A DNA stretch of 64,000 nt from Pseudomonas orientalis. GTDB lineage: Bacteria > Pseudomonadota > Gammaproteobacteria > Pseudomonadales > Pseudomonadaceae. Under the pieces are notes generated by a model that was not told the origin of the DNA, did no database searches, and was given only the letters and a program-made list of their open reading frames with translations. This document shows positions 9,005 through 19,700 of the stretch, piece by piece. The position numbers and the translations under genes were made by a program. Numbering within the stretch: position 1 is the first letter of the stretch; each line of letters starts with the position of its first letter. Location of the stretch: positions 2,354,501-2,418,500 of the forward strand of contig NZ_CP018049.1 in NCBI RefSeq assembly GCF_002934065.1, written 5' to 3'.

Positions 9005-12000
9005 ATGCTTTCCAACCCTAACATCGACCTGGTGTCGCGCTTTCTTCGCTTGCCTCTGGAACAGCGCCAGCAGTTTTATCAGCGTCTGCAAAGCCGGGGC
9101 ATGAGTTTCGCTCAACTGCCGATTGCTGCAATCCGTGAGGACGGCCAACGCCTGCCGCTGTCCTATGCCCAGGAGCGCCAGTGGTTTCTCTGGCAACTGG
9201 ACCCGGACAGCGCCGCCTATCACGTACCCGGCGCGTTGCGTCTGAGCGGCCGCTTGGACAAGGCAGCACTGCAACGCTGCTTCGAGAGCCTTGTGGCGCG
9301 GCATGAAAGCCTGCGTACTCGCCTGCATCTGGACGCTGAGCAGCGCACCCAGGAAGTACTGGATGACGCAGTGATCGAGATCGCCGAAAGCTCAGTCGAC
9401 GAAACGCAGCTCAAGGCCCGCGTCGAAGCCGAAATTGCCCGTCCCTTCGACTTGCAGCAAGGGCCGTTGCTGCGGGTCAGCTTGCTTGCCGTGAGTGAAG
9501 AGGAACACGTGCTGGTGCTGGTGCAGCACCACATCGTCTCAGACGGTTGGTCGATGGGCGTGATGGTGCAGGAACTGATGCAACTCTATGCCGCCTACAG
9601 TCAAGGCCAGGACTGTACTTTAGCGCCGCTGCCGATCCAGTACGCCGACTACGCGTTGTGGCAGCGTAGCTGGATGGAGGCGGGGGAGAAGGCGCGTCAA
9701 TTGGCGTACTGGCGCGAACTGCTCAGCGGCACGCAGCCGGTGCTGGAATTGCCGTTCGACCAGCCGCGTCCGGCGCAGCAGAGCTTTCGGGGGGCTCGTC
9801 AGGAGATTGCCTTGGAGCCTTCACTGGTTGCAGGATTGAAAGGCCTGGCCCAGCGTGAAGGTGTGACGATGTTCATGCTGCTGCTGGCATCCTTCCAGGC
9901 ATTTTTGTACCGGTACAGCGGCCAGCAGGATATTCGCGTTGGCGTGCCGATTGCCAACCGCAACCGTGTCGAGACCGAATCGCTGATTGGATTTTTCGTC
10001 AACACGCAAGTGCTCAAGGCCGACGTCGATGGTCAGATGAGCTTCGCCCAGTTACTGGCGCAGACCAAGCGTCGTGCGCTGGAGGCTCAGGCCCATCAGG
10101 ATTTGCCCTTTGAGCAGTTGGTAGAAGCGCTGCAACCGGAGCGCAGCCTGAGCCATAACCCGCTGTTCCAGGTGATGTTCAGCCACCAGGCCAATTCACC
10201 CGTCGTTACCCGGCAGCTACCGGGCCTGCGCGTGGCCAACCTGGAGTGGGACAGCCACAGCGCCCAGTTCGACCTGAGTCTGGATACCCAGGAGAGCGGC
10301 GATGCCATTTGGGCTTCCTTGACGTATGCCACCGACCTGTTTGAGGCCGCCACGGTAGCGCGCATGGCGCAGCATTGGCTGAGCCTGTTGCGTGCTGCCG
10401 TGGCGAATAGCGCGTCACCTGTGCAGGACCTGGCAACACTCGACGCCCATGAGCGCAAGCACATCCTCAACAATTGGAATGCCACTGAGCGCGATTACCC
10501 GCAAGGGCAATGGGTGCATCAGTTGATCGAAGCCCAGGCGCGGGCACAGCCCGATGCGCCAGCGTTGTGTTTCCACGACCTGACCCTGAGCTATGCCGAA
10601 CTGAACCGTCGCGCCAACCGCCTGGCTCATCGCCTGATCGCAACCGGTGTGGGCCCGGACGTGCTGGTGGGGCTGGCCGTGGAGCGTTCCATCGAAATGG
10701 TGGTCGGCCTGCTGGCCGTGCTCAAGGCCGGTGGAGCCTATGTACCGCTGGACCCGGAATACCCGCGTGAACGGCTGGCCTACATGCTTGATGACAGTGG
10801 CGTGAAATTGCTGCTGACCCAGGCGCATCTGCGTGAGCAATTGCCGATTCCCCCAGGGCTGCAAACCCTGGTGCTGGGCGAGTCTGCATTTGAGACCTGC
10901 AGCGACATCGATCCAGGCATTGCCCTGGACGGCGAAAACCTTGCCTACGTCATCTACACGTCGGGCTCCACCGGCCAACCCAAAGGCGCCGGTAACCGTC
11001 ATTCAGCGCTGCTCAACCGTCTGCAATGGATGCAGGAAGCCTACACACTGGACACCCGCGACACGGTGCTGCAAAAGACACCGTTCAGCTTCGACGTGTC
11101 GGTGTGGGAGTTTTTCTGGCCGTTGATGACCGGCGCCCGCCTGGTGATGGCGGCACCGGGTGATCACCGTGATCCGGCCAGGCTGATCCACCTGATTAAT
11201 CATCAGCAAGTCACCACACTGCACTTTGTGCCATCGATGTTGCAGGCGTTCATGCAGGAGCCGGCGGTGTCGACCTGCCAAAGCCTGCGACGCATTGTGT
11301 GCAGCGGTGAAGCCTTGCCGGTGGATGCCCAGAACCAGGTATTGGCCAAGCTGCCGCAGGCGGCACTCTACAACCTGTACGGCCCGACCGAAGCCGCCAT
11401 CGATGTGACCCACTGGGTCTGCGTCGATGAAGGCCGCGACGCCGTGCCGATTGGCCGCCCGATTGCCAATCTGGGCTGTTACATCCTCGACAGCAATTTC
11501 GAGCCGGTCCCGGTGGGTGTACGGGGCGAGCTGTACCTGGGCGGTATTGGCCTGGCCCGAGGTTATCACCGCCGCCCGGCACTCACCGCCGAACGCTTTG
11601 TTGCCCATCCCTTCGTCAAGGGCGAGCGTCTGTACCGCACCGGCGACCTGGCACGCTACCGGGAAAGCGGCGTGATCGAGTACGCCGGGCGTATCGACCA
11701 TCAGGTCAAGCTGCGCGGCCTGCGGATCGAGCTGGGTGAAATCGAAGCGCGCCTGCTGGAACACGACTGGGTACGCGAGACAGCCGTGCTGGCCGTCGAT
11801 GGTAAATATCTGGTGGGTTACCTGGTGATGCAAAACGCCGCCGATGACTGGCGTGACGTGCTGAGCGCCCATTTGGGCAACCACCTGCCGGACTATATGA
11901 TCCCCGCACAGTGGATGCTGCTGGAGCGGATGCCCCTGAGCCCCAATGGCAAGCTCGACCGCAAAGCGCTGCCCAAACCCGAAACCACGCACCACTACGA

Positions 12001-15000
12001 AGCCCCGCACAGTCTGCTGGAGCAGCAGATCGCCGCGATCTGGGCCGACGTGCTGGGCGTTGAACAAGTGGGTTTGAACGACAATTTCTTCGAGCGTGGC
12101 GGTGATTCGATCATCTCTATTCAAGTGGTCAGCCGCGCCCGTGCCGCCGGTATCCATTTCACCGCCAAGGCGCTGTTCCAGCATCAGACGGTACGCAGCC
12201 TGGCTCGCGTGGCGCAATTGCAGACTGCGCACGTGATCGATCAGGGGCCGGTGCGGGGCGAGACGTTGCTGCTACCGTTCCAGCAGTTGTTTTTCGAGAT
12301 GGACCTGCCCGATCGGCACCACTGGAACCAGTCCCTGCTGCTGACGCCACGCCAGGCCATGCAGGGCGGCCAATTGGAAGCTGCGCTGCAGGCGCTCGTC
12401 CAGCACCACGATGTGCTGCGCCTGAGCTTCACACCGCACGCTGAGGGCTGGACCGCACGCCATGACGCGCCAGCCACAACGTTGCTGTGGCAAGTGGGCG
12501 TGCACAACGCCGCCGAGCTGCAAGCCCTGTGCGAGCGCGCCCAGCGCAGCCTCGACCTGCAACAAGGTCAGTTGCTGCGCGCGGTACTCGCTGACATGGC
12601 CGACGGTTCTCAGCGCCTGCTGCTGGTCATGCACCACTTGGTGGTCGACGGTGTGTCCTGGCGGGTATTGCTTGAGGACCTGCAAAGCCTGTATCGCCAA
12701 CAGACATTGCCGGCCAAGACCACGTCGTTCAAGACCTGGGCCGAGCGGTTGCAGGGCTATGCCCGCAGCGCGGCGGTGGAGCAGGAAAAACACTTCTGGC
12801 TGCAACAGCTCCAGGGCGTACCTACCGATTTGCCGTGCCTTGATCCGCAAGGCGCGCGTCCCGGCCACCTGGCGCAAACGGTGGTCAGCCAACTGGACGC
12901 CGAGCACACACGGCAATTGCTGCAACAGGCGCCCACGGCCTATCGCACGCAGATCAACGACTTGCTGCTGACGGCCCTGGCGCGCGTCATCTGCCAGTGG
13001 ACCGGGCAGGCGTGCAGCCTGATCCAACTGGAAGGCCATGGCCGCGAAGAACTGTTCGACGACATCGACCTGACCCGCACCCTGGGCTGGTTCACCAGCC
13101 TGTTTCCGGTGCGCCTGACTCCGGCCGAATCGCTTGCCTCGTCAATCAAGCAGATCAAGGAGCAATTGCGCGCCGTGCCCAACAAAGGCCTGGGCTTCGG
13201 CGTGCTGCGCTACCTGGGGGATGATGCCACGCGCCAGGCGTTCAGTGAGTTGCCGGTGCCGCGCATCACCTTCAATTATCTGGGCCAGATCGACGGCAGC
13301 TTTGATCAGCCGGAAGGCTTGTTCGTGCCGGCAGCGGAAAGCGCGGGTGCCGAGCAAAGCCCGGATGCACCGCTGGGTAACTGGTTGACACTCAACGGTC
13401 AAGTATTCGGCGCAGAGCTGCACATGGGCTGGACGTTCAGCCCGCTGATGTTCGAAGCGTCGCAGATCGAAGCCTTGAGCCAGGCATTTACCCGTGAACT
13501 GATGGCCTTGGTGGAGCATTGCTGCGCCCCCGGCAACCACGGCGTGACGGCGTCCGACTTCCCATTGTCGCGCCTGAACCAGCAGCAGCTGGAATCCTTG
13601 CCCCTGGCGGCTGAGGCCATTGAAGACATCTACACCTTGTCGCCCATGCAGCAGGGCATGCTGTTCCATACCTTGTACGAACAGGCGGCCGGCGACTACA
13701 TCAACCAGATCCGCGTGACGGCCGAGGGCCTGGATGTGGCACGGTTCCAGCGGGCCTGGGAGGCCACGGTACACGCCCATGACGTGCTGCGCAGCGGGTT
13801 CTTCTGGGAGGGTCAGTTGGAATGGCCGTGCCAGGTGGTGTACCGCGAGGCCCGCTTGCCGATCGAGCACCTGGACTGGCGCACAATGCCGGAGCCTGAA
13901 CGGGCGCTGCAAAATCTGCAGCAAGCTCAGCGTCGTCAGGGCTTTGACCTGACCAAAGCGCCCCTTGTACGCCTGGTGCTGGTGCGTACCGATGAGCAGC
14001 GCCATGAGTTGATTTACACCAATCATCACATTTTGATGGATGGTTGGAGCAATTCGCGTCTGTTCGGCGAAGTCCTGCAGCGTTATGCCGGTGTAGCGGT
14101 GCCTGAAGCGGTTGGGCGCTATCGCGATTACATAGGCTGGTTGCAGCAGCGTGATGCGGGTGCGACCGAAGCCTTCTGGCGTGAGCAGTTGAGTGCACTG
14201 CAAACACCGACTCGCTTGGGCAGCAATCAGCCAATGGCAGTAGACGGGCATGGCGAACACCTGTTGAGCCTGGATCGGCAACTGACGGGACGCCTTGAGA
14301 CCTTTGCGCGCAGCCAGAAGGTCACCCTCAACACGCTGATCCAGGCGGCGTGGCTGGTCCTGTTGCAGCGCCATAGCGGGCAGTCAGTGGTGACCTTCGG
14401 CGCCACGGTGGCCGGGCGCCCGGCGGATCTGGCGGGGGTAGAGCAGCAGATCGGTCTGTTCATCAACACTTTGCCGGTGATCTGCGCAGTGGATGATCAG
14501 CAGTCCGTGACGCACTGGTTGCAAGCGGTGCAGGCACAGAACCTGGCCTTGCGCGAGCATGAACATACCGGGCTGTACGATATCCAGCGCTGGGCCGGGC
14601 AGGGTGGTGAGGCCTTGTTCGATAACATCCTGGTGTTTGAAAACTACCCGGTGTCCAAGGCCCTGGAGCAAAGTGGTGGCAGCGGTATCCGTTTTGGCCT
14701 GCCCGATTCCCGCGAGCAAACCAATTTCCCGCTGACCGTGCTGGTAGACGTCGGTGACACGCTGTCGGTGCAGTTCAGCTTTGCCCGTGCGTATTTCACT
14801 GCAAGCACAATACAAACCTTTGGTCGTCATCTCGTCAATTTGCTGCAAGCCATGCTCCAGAGCGGTCAGCAACGCCTGGGCGACCTGACGATGCTGGATT
14901 TGACTGAACGTCAGCAGGTGCTACAGGACTGGAACGCTACCGAGCGGGATTACCCGTTGCAGCAATGCGTGCATCAACTGATTGAGCAGCAGGTGGCGCG

Positions 15001-16786
15001 CACGCCAGACGCTGCGGCCCTGGTTTTTGCCGGGCAGCGTCTAAGCTATGCCGCGCTGAACCGTCGTGCCAACTGCCTGGCTCATCGTTTGATCGAGGCT
15101 GGCGTGGGGCCGGACGTGCTGGTGGGCCTGGCGGTCGAGCGCTCCATAGAAATGGTCGTTGGCTTGCTGGCGGTCCTCAAGTCCGGTGGCGCCTATGTAC
15201 CGCTGGACCCGGAATACCCCCGTGAGCGCCTGGCCTACATGCTGCAAGACAGTGGTGTGAAACTGCTGCTGACCCAGGCGCATTTGCGTGAGCAACTGCC
15301 GATTCCAGACGCGTTGGATAGCCTGCTGCTGAGTGAAAACGGCTTCGAAGGCTACAGCGATGCCAACCCGATGATCACCCTGGACGGCGAAAACCTCGCC
15401 TACGTGATCTACACCTCTGGCTCTACCGGCCAGCCCAAAGGCGCCGGCAACCGCCATTGCGCGCTGACGAACCGCCTGCAATGGATGCAGGAGGCCTACG
15501 GCCTGGAGGCCGGCGACAGCGTGCTGCAAAAGACCCCGTTCAGCTTCGACGTGTCGGTGTGGGAGTTTTTCTGGCCGCTGATGATGGGTTCATGCCTGGT
15601 GGTCGCAGCCCCTGGCGATCACCGCGACCCGGCCAGGCTGATCAGCCTGATCAATCAGGAGAACGTCACCACGCTGCACTTCGTACCGTCGATGTTGCAA
15701 GCATTCCTGCAAGATTCGACAGCGTCCACGTGCCAAAGCTTGCGGCGCATTGTGTGCAGTGGCGAGGCGTTGCCGGTGGATGCGCAGCAACAAGTCTTTG
15801 CCAAACTGCCGCAAGCCGCGCTTTACAACCTCTACGGCCCAACCGAAGCCGCCATCGATGTGACCCACTGGACCTGTGTCGAAGAAGGCCGTGACGCGGT
15901 GCCGATTGGCCGCCCGATTGCCAACCTCGGCTGCTACATTCTCGACGGCAACTTCGAGCCGGTACCGGTCGGTGTGCTCGGTGAGCTTTACCTGGGCGGT
16001 GTCGGCCTGGCCCGTGGTTATCACCGCCGTCCGGCCCTGACTGCCGAGCGCTTCGTCGCACACCCCTTCGTCAAGGGCGAGCGCCTGTATCGCACCGGTG
16101 ACCTGGCGCGCTACCGCGAAGACGGGGTGATTGAGTACGCCGGGCGTATCGACCATCAGGTCAAGCTGCGCGGCCTGCGTATCGAGTTGGGCGAGATCGA
16201 AGCGCGCCTGTTGGAGCATGAGCTGGTGCGTGAAGCCGCCGTGCTGGCGGTCGACGGCAAATACCTGGTGGGTTACCTGGTGTTGCAACATGCCGGCGAT
16301 GACTGGCGTGATGTGTTCAGTGCCCATCTGGCTCAACATCTGCCGGACTACATGGTCCCGGCACAGTGGGTGCTATTGGAGCACATGCCTCTGAGCCCCA
16401 ACGGCAAGCTGGATCGCAAGGCTCTGCCGGAGGTGGACGCCAATCTGCAAGCCCGGGAATACGTCGCCCCGCGTAACGAGCTGGAACAACAGATCGCCGC
16501 TATCTGGGCGCAGGTACTGGAAGTAGACCGGGTGGGCCTGAACGACAATTTCTTTGAGTTGGGTGGGCACTCCCTGCTGGCGACCCAGGTGGTGGTGCGC
16601 CTGCGCGAGCAGTTGCACGCTGAATTCGACGTCAAATCGATTTTCACCACCCCGACCCTGGCCGACTTCAGTGCCTATGTGGCGGCCCAACAGGCAAATA
16701 ATTCGCCGGTGCAGGACGCATTGGCTAAATCCTTGGAGGCCCTCAAACGTCTATCAGCAGAAGATTTGGATAAATTGATTTCCTGA
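9005..16786 (+). CDS. pvdJ: Pyoverdine NRPS PvdJ: C-A(Ser)-T-E-C-A(Ser)-T
   Basis: This 2593-residue synthetase starts at an ATG 3 bp after pvdI, with AGAGG 11 bp upstream. A helical N-terminal segment of about 45 residues, probably a docking region, precedes an LCL-type condensation domain (9150-10450, HHIVSDGW). Adenylation domain 1 is at 10500-11990. A carrier domain with GGDSIIS, the variant typical before epimerases, follows near 12100. An epimerisation domain (about 12240-13570) has HHLVVDGVSW. The next condensation domain (13610-14930) has SPMQQGMLF and HHILMDGWS, as expected for a D-configured donor. Adenylation domain 2 is at 14960-16430 and a final GGHSLL carrier at about 16560. Both specificity codes read DVWHVSLIDK, a Ser code. 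The protein should add D-Ser then L-Ser. It has no thioesterase, so the chain passes to the next protein. It is co-transcribed with pvdI and pvdD. Confidence 0.93.
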   Translation: MLSNPNIDLVSRFLRLPLEQRQQFYQRLQSRGMSFAQLPIAAIREDGQRLPLSYAQERQWFLWQLDPDSAAYHVPGALRLSGRLDKAALQRCFESLVARHESLRTRLHLDAEQRTQEVLDDAVIEIAESSVDETQLKARVEAEIARPFDLQQGPLLRVSLLAVSEEEHVLVLVQHHIVSDGWSMGVMVQELMQLYAAYSQGQDCTLAPLPIQYADYALWQRSWMEAGEKARQLAYWRELLSGTQPVLELPFDQPRPAQQSFRGARQEIALEPSLVAGLKGLAQREGVTMFMLLLASFQAFLYRYSGQQDIRVGVPIANRNRVETESLIGFFVNTQVLKADVDGQMSFAQLLAQTKRRALEAQAHQDLPFEQLVEALQPERSLSHNPLFQVMFSHQANSPVVTRQLPGLRVANLEWDSHSAQFDLSLDTQESGDAIWASLTYATDLFEAATVARMAQHWLSLLRAAVANSASPVQDLATLDAHERKHILNNWNATERDYPQGQWVHQLIEAQARAQPDAPALCFHDLTLSYAELNRRANRLAHRLIATGVGPDVLVGLAVERSIEMVVGLLAVLKAGGAYVPLDPEYPRERLAYMLDDSGVKLLLTQAHLREQLPIPPGLQTLVLGESAFETCSDIDPGIALDGENLAYVIYTSGSTGQPKGAGNRHSALLNRLQWMQEAYTLDTRDTVLQKTPFSFDVSVWEFFWPLMTGARLVMAAPGDHRDPARLIHLINHQQVTTLHFVPSMLQAFMQEPAVSTCQSLRRIVCSGEALPVDAQNQVLAKLPQAALYNLYGPTEAAIDVTHWVCVDEGRDAVPIGRPIANLGCYILDSNFEPVPVGVRGELYLGGIGLARGYHRRPALTAERFVAHPFVKGERLYRTGDLARYRESGVIEYAGRIDHQVKLRGLRIELGEIEARLLEHDWVRETAVLAVDGKYLVGYLVMQNAADDWRDVLSAHLGNHLPDYMIPAQWMLLERMPLSPNGKLDRKALPKPETTHHYEAPHSLLEQQIAAIWADVLGVEQVGLNDNFFERGGDSIISIQVVSRARAAGIHFTAKALFQHQTVRSLARVAQLQTAHVIDQGPVRGETLLLPFQQLFFEMDLPDRHHWNQSLLLTPRQAMQGGQLEAALQALVQHHDVLRLSFTPHAEGWTARHDAPATTLLWQVGVHNAAELQALCERAQRSLDLQQGQLLRAVLADMADGSQRLLLVMHHLVVDGVSWRVLLEDLQSLYRQQTLPAKTTSFKTWAERLQGYARSAAVEQEKHFWLQQLQGVPTDLPCLDPQGARPGHLAQTVVSQLDAEHTRQLLQQAPTAYRTQINDLLLTALARVICQWTGQACSLIQLEGHGREELFDDIDLTRTLGWFTSLFPVRLTPAESLASSIKQIKEQLRAVPNKGLGFGVLRYLGDDATRQAFSELPVPRITFNYLGQIDGSFDQPEGLFVPAAESAGAEQSPDAPLGNWLTLNGQVFGAELHMGWTFSPLMFEASQIEALSQAFTRELMALVEHCCAPGNHGVTASDFPLSRLNQQQLESLPLAAEAIEDIYTLSPMQQGMLFHTLYEQAAGDYINQIRVTAEGLDVARFQRAWEATVHAHDVLRSGFFWEGQLEWPCQVVYREARLPIEHLDWRTMPEPERALQNLQQAQRRQGFDLTKAPLVRLVLVRTDEQRHELIYTNHHILMDGWSNSRLFGEVLQRYAGVAVPEAVGRYRDYIGWLQQRDAGATEAFWREQLSALQTPTRLGSNQPMAVDGHGEHLLSLDRQLTGRLETFARSQKVTLNTLIQAAWLVLLQRHSGQSVVTFGATVAGRPADLAGVEQQIGLFINTLPVICAVDDQQSVTHWLQAVQAQNLALREHEHTGLYDIQRWAGQGGEALFDNILVFENYPVSKALEQSGGSGIRFGLPDSREQTNFPLTVLVDVGDTLSVQFSFARAYFTASTIQTFGRHLVNLLQAMLQSGQQRLGDLTMLDLTERQQVLQDWNATERDYPLQQCVHQLIEQQVARTPDAAALVFAGQRLSYAALNRRANCLAHRLIEAGVGPDVLVGLAVERSIEMVVGLLAVLKSGGAYVPLDPEYPRERLAYMLQDSGVKLLLTQAHLREQLPIPDALDSLLLSENGFEGYSDANPMITLDGENLAYVIYTSGSTGQPKGAGNRHCALTNRLQWMQEAYGLEAGDSVLQKTPFSFDVSVWEFFWPLMMGSCLVVAAPGDHRDPARLISLINQENVTTLHFVPSMLQAFLQDSTASTCQSLRRIVCSGEALPVDAQQQVFAKLPQAALYNLYGPTEAAIDVTHWTCVEEGRDAVPIGRPIANLGCYILDGNFEPVPVGVLGELYLGGVGLARGYHRRPALTAERFVAHPFVKGERLYRTGDLARYREDGVIEYAGRIDHQVKLRGLRIELGEIEARLLEHELVREAAVLAVDGKYLVGYLVLQHAGDDWRDVFSAHLAQHLPDYMVPAQWVLLEHMPLSPNGKLDRKALPEVDANLQAREYVAPRNELEQQIAAIWAQVLEVDRVGLNDNFFELGGHSLLATQVVVRLREQLHAEFDVKSIFTTPTLADFSAYVAAQQANNSPVQDALAKSLEALKRLSAEDLDKLIS

Positions 16787-16796
16787 GGGGCGTGGC

Positions 16797-19700
16797 GTGC
16801 AAGCATTAATCGAGTCGGTAGGTTCACTTTCGGCGCAACAAAAGAAAGCATTGGCGGTAATGCTCAAGCAGCAAGGCATCAACCTGTTTGAGATTGCCCC
16901 GGTTTTCAAGCGCCAGGAAGGTGAGCCGCTGCGGCTCTCTTATGCTCAGGAACGGCAGTGGTTCTTGTGGCAACTGGAGCCGCAGAGCACCGCCTACCAC
17001 GTACCAAGGGCCCTGCGCCTGAGCGGCCACCTGGACGTGGCTGCGTTGCAGCGCGGTTTTGACACGCTGGTGATGCGCCATGAAAGCCTGCGCACGTATT
17101 TACAGGCGGACGGCGACAGCGCCTTGCAAGTCATTGCCGAGCAGGCGCGGGTTGAAATTGCGCTGGTCGACGCCCGGGAAGGGCAACTCAAAGACCTCAT
17201 AGAAGCTGAAATCGCCCAGCCATTCGATTTGCAGCAAGGCCCGCTGTTGCGGGTCAAGCTGCTGCGCCTGGCACCCGAGGAGCACGTGCTGGTGCTGGTA
17301 CAGCATCACATCGTGTCCGATGGCTGGTCGATGCAGGTGATGGTCGACGAGTTGGTCCAGCTCTATGCCGCCTGTATTCAGGGCCAGGACCTGCAATTGC
17401 CGGCCTTGCCGATCCAGTACGCCGACTATGCGCTCTGGCAGCGCAGTTGGATGGAGGCCGGTGAGCGCGAACGCCAACTGGGTTACTGGACCGACATGCT
17501 CGGCGGCGAGCAACCGGTACTGGAAATGCCGATGGACCGACCACGGCCCGCCGTGCAGAGCTACCGTGGTGCGCGGCTCGACCTGACACTCGAAGCGTCG
17601 CTGGTGGCGGGCCTCAAGAGCCTGGCACAGCGCGAGGGCGTGACGGTTTTCATGCTCCTGCTGGCATCATTGCAGGCCGTGCTGCATCGCTATAGCGGCC
17701 AGGGTGACATCCGCATCGGCGTGCCGGTGGCCAACCGTAACCGGGTGGAAACCGAGCGCCTGATCGGCTTTTTCGTCAATACGCAGATTCTCAAGGCCGA
17801 TATCGACGGCCAGATGACTTTCCGCGAGCTGCTGCAACAAACCCGCCAGCGTGCGGTGCAAGCCCAGGCTCATCAAGACTTGCCCTTCGAGCAATTGGTG
17901 GAAGCGCTGCAGCCGGAGCGTAGCCTGAGCTACAACCCATTGTTCCAGGTAATGTTCAACCACCAGACCGACGCGCAGCGCAGTGGCGGCAGCGTCAAAG
18001 GCCTGCACGTGCAGGGTCTGGAGTGGGAAAGCAAAACCTCGCAGTTCGACCTTAACCTCGACACCCAGGAGTCAGCTGAGGGTATCCAGGCGTCACTGAC
18101 CTATGCCACCGACCTGTTCGACGCGCCGGGTATGCAACGCTTCCTCGCGCATTGGCACCGCTTGCTGCACCTGGTGGTCCAGGACTGCAACGGCCGGGTC
18201 GGTGAACTGCCGTTGCTGGACGATGCCCAATGGCAGCAACTGGTGCACGTTTGGAACCAGACGCACCAGGCATTCGCGCAGGATGCAGGGGTGCATCACC
18301 TGCTGGAAGCCCAGGCGCAGGCCCGTCCGGACGCGACGGCGCTGATCTGCAAGGGTCAGGCGCTGAGCTACGCAGAACTGAACCAACGCGCCAATCGCCT
18401 GGCCCATCGCTTGCGTGCGTGCGGTGTCGGCCCGGACGTGCTGGTAGCCGTGGCCCTGGATCGTTCGGTGGACATGGTGCTGGCCTTGCTGGCGACGCTC
18501 AAGGCCGGGGGTGCCTATGTGCCGCTTGACCCGCAGTTTCCGGTCGAGCGACTGGCGTTCATGCTTGAAGACAGCTGCGCACGTGTCCTATTGACTGCCG
18601 GCGACCTGCACCAACGCCTGCCGCTGGCGGCCGACCAGCAGTTGCTGTTTATCAGCGAGCAGGACGACGCGCACTACAGCAGCGACAACCTGCACGTGGA
18701 GCTGACCGGCGAGCACCTGGCTTATGTGATCTATACCTCCGGTTCCACCGGCAAGCCCAAGGGCGTAATGGTGCGCCATGGCGCGCTGAGCAGCTTCACC
18801 CAGGGCATGACCGATACCCTGAGCATTGACGCCCAGGTGCGGCTACTGTCGTTGACCACGTTCTCTTTCGATATTTTCGCCCTTGAACTCTACGTTCCGC
18901 TGTCGGTGGGCGCCACCGTAGTCGTGGCGGACAAGGCGGTGTCCCAGGACCCTGAGGCGATCCTGAATCTGCTGGATGACCAGGCAATTAACGTGGTGCA
19001 AGCCACCCCGTCGACTTGGCGCATGCTCATGGACAGCGAGCGCCGCGCTTTGCTGCACGGGATCAAGTGCCTGTGCGGCGGCGAGGCATTACCGGCCGAC
19101 CTGGCCCAACGCATGCTGGCCCAACAGGGCACGGTATGGAATCTGTATGGCCCGACGGAGACCACTATCTGGTCGGCGGCCCACTCACTGGTGGAACCGT
19201 TGCCTTTTGTCGGTCGGCCGATTGCCAACACCTCCCTGTTTATCCTCAATGCCGAGCTCTCGCCATGCCCGGTAGGCGTCAGCGGTGAACTGCTGATCGG
19301 TGGTGTCGGCCTTGCGCGGGGGTATCACGGCCGTGCGGCGTTGACCGCCGAGCGCTTTGTACCTGATCCGTTCGCCCGCAGTGGCGAGCGGCTGTATCGC
19401 ACGGGCGACCTGGCGCGTTATCGCGGGGATGGCGTGGTCGAGTACATCGGTCGTGTCGATCATCAGGTCAAGGTGCGGGGGTTCCGTATCGAGCTGGGCG
19501 AAATCGAGGCGTGCCTGCGCGAGCAGCATGCTATCCGTGAAGCCGTGGTGGTGGCCGAAAACGACCAGCTTCTGGCGTATCTGGTCACGCATGCAGCGAC
19601 ATCGGAGGTCGAGCAGCAAGCGTTGCGTGAAACACTCAAGGTCGCATTGCGCGGGGTACTGCCGGACTATATGGTGCCGGCGCACATGCTGTTCCTGGCA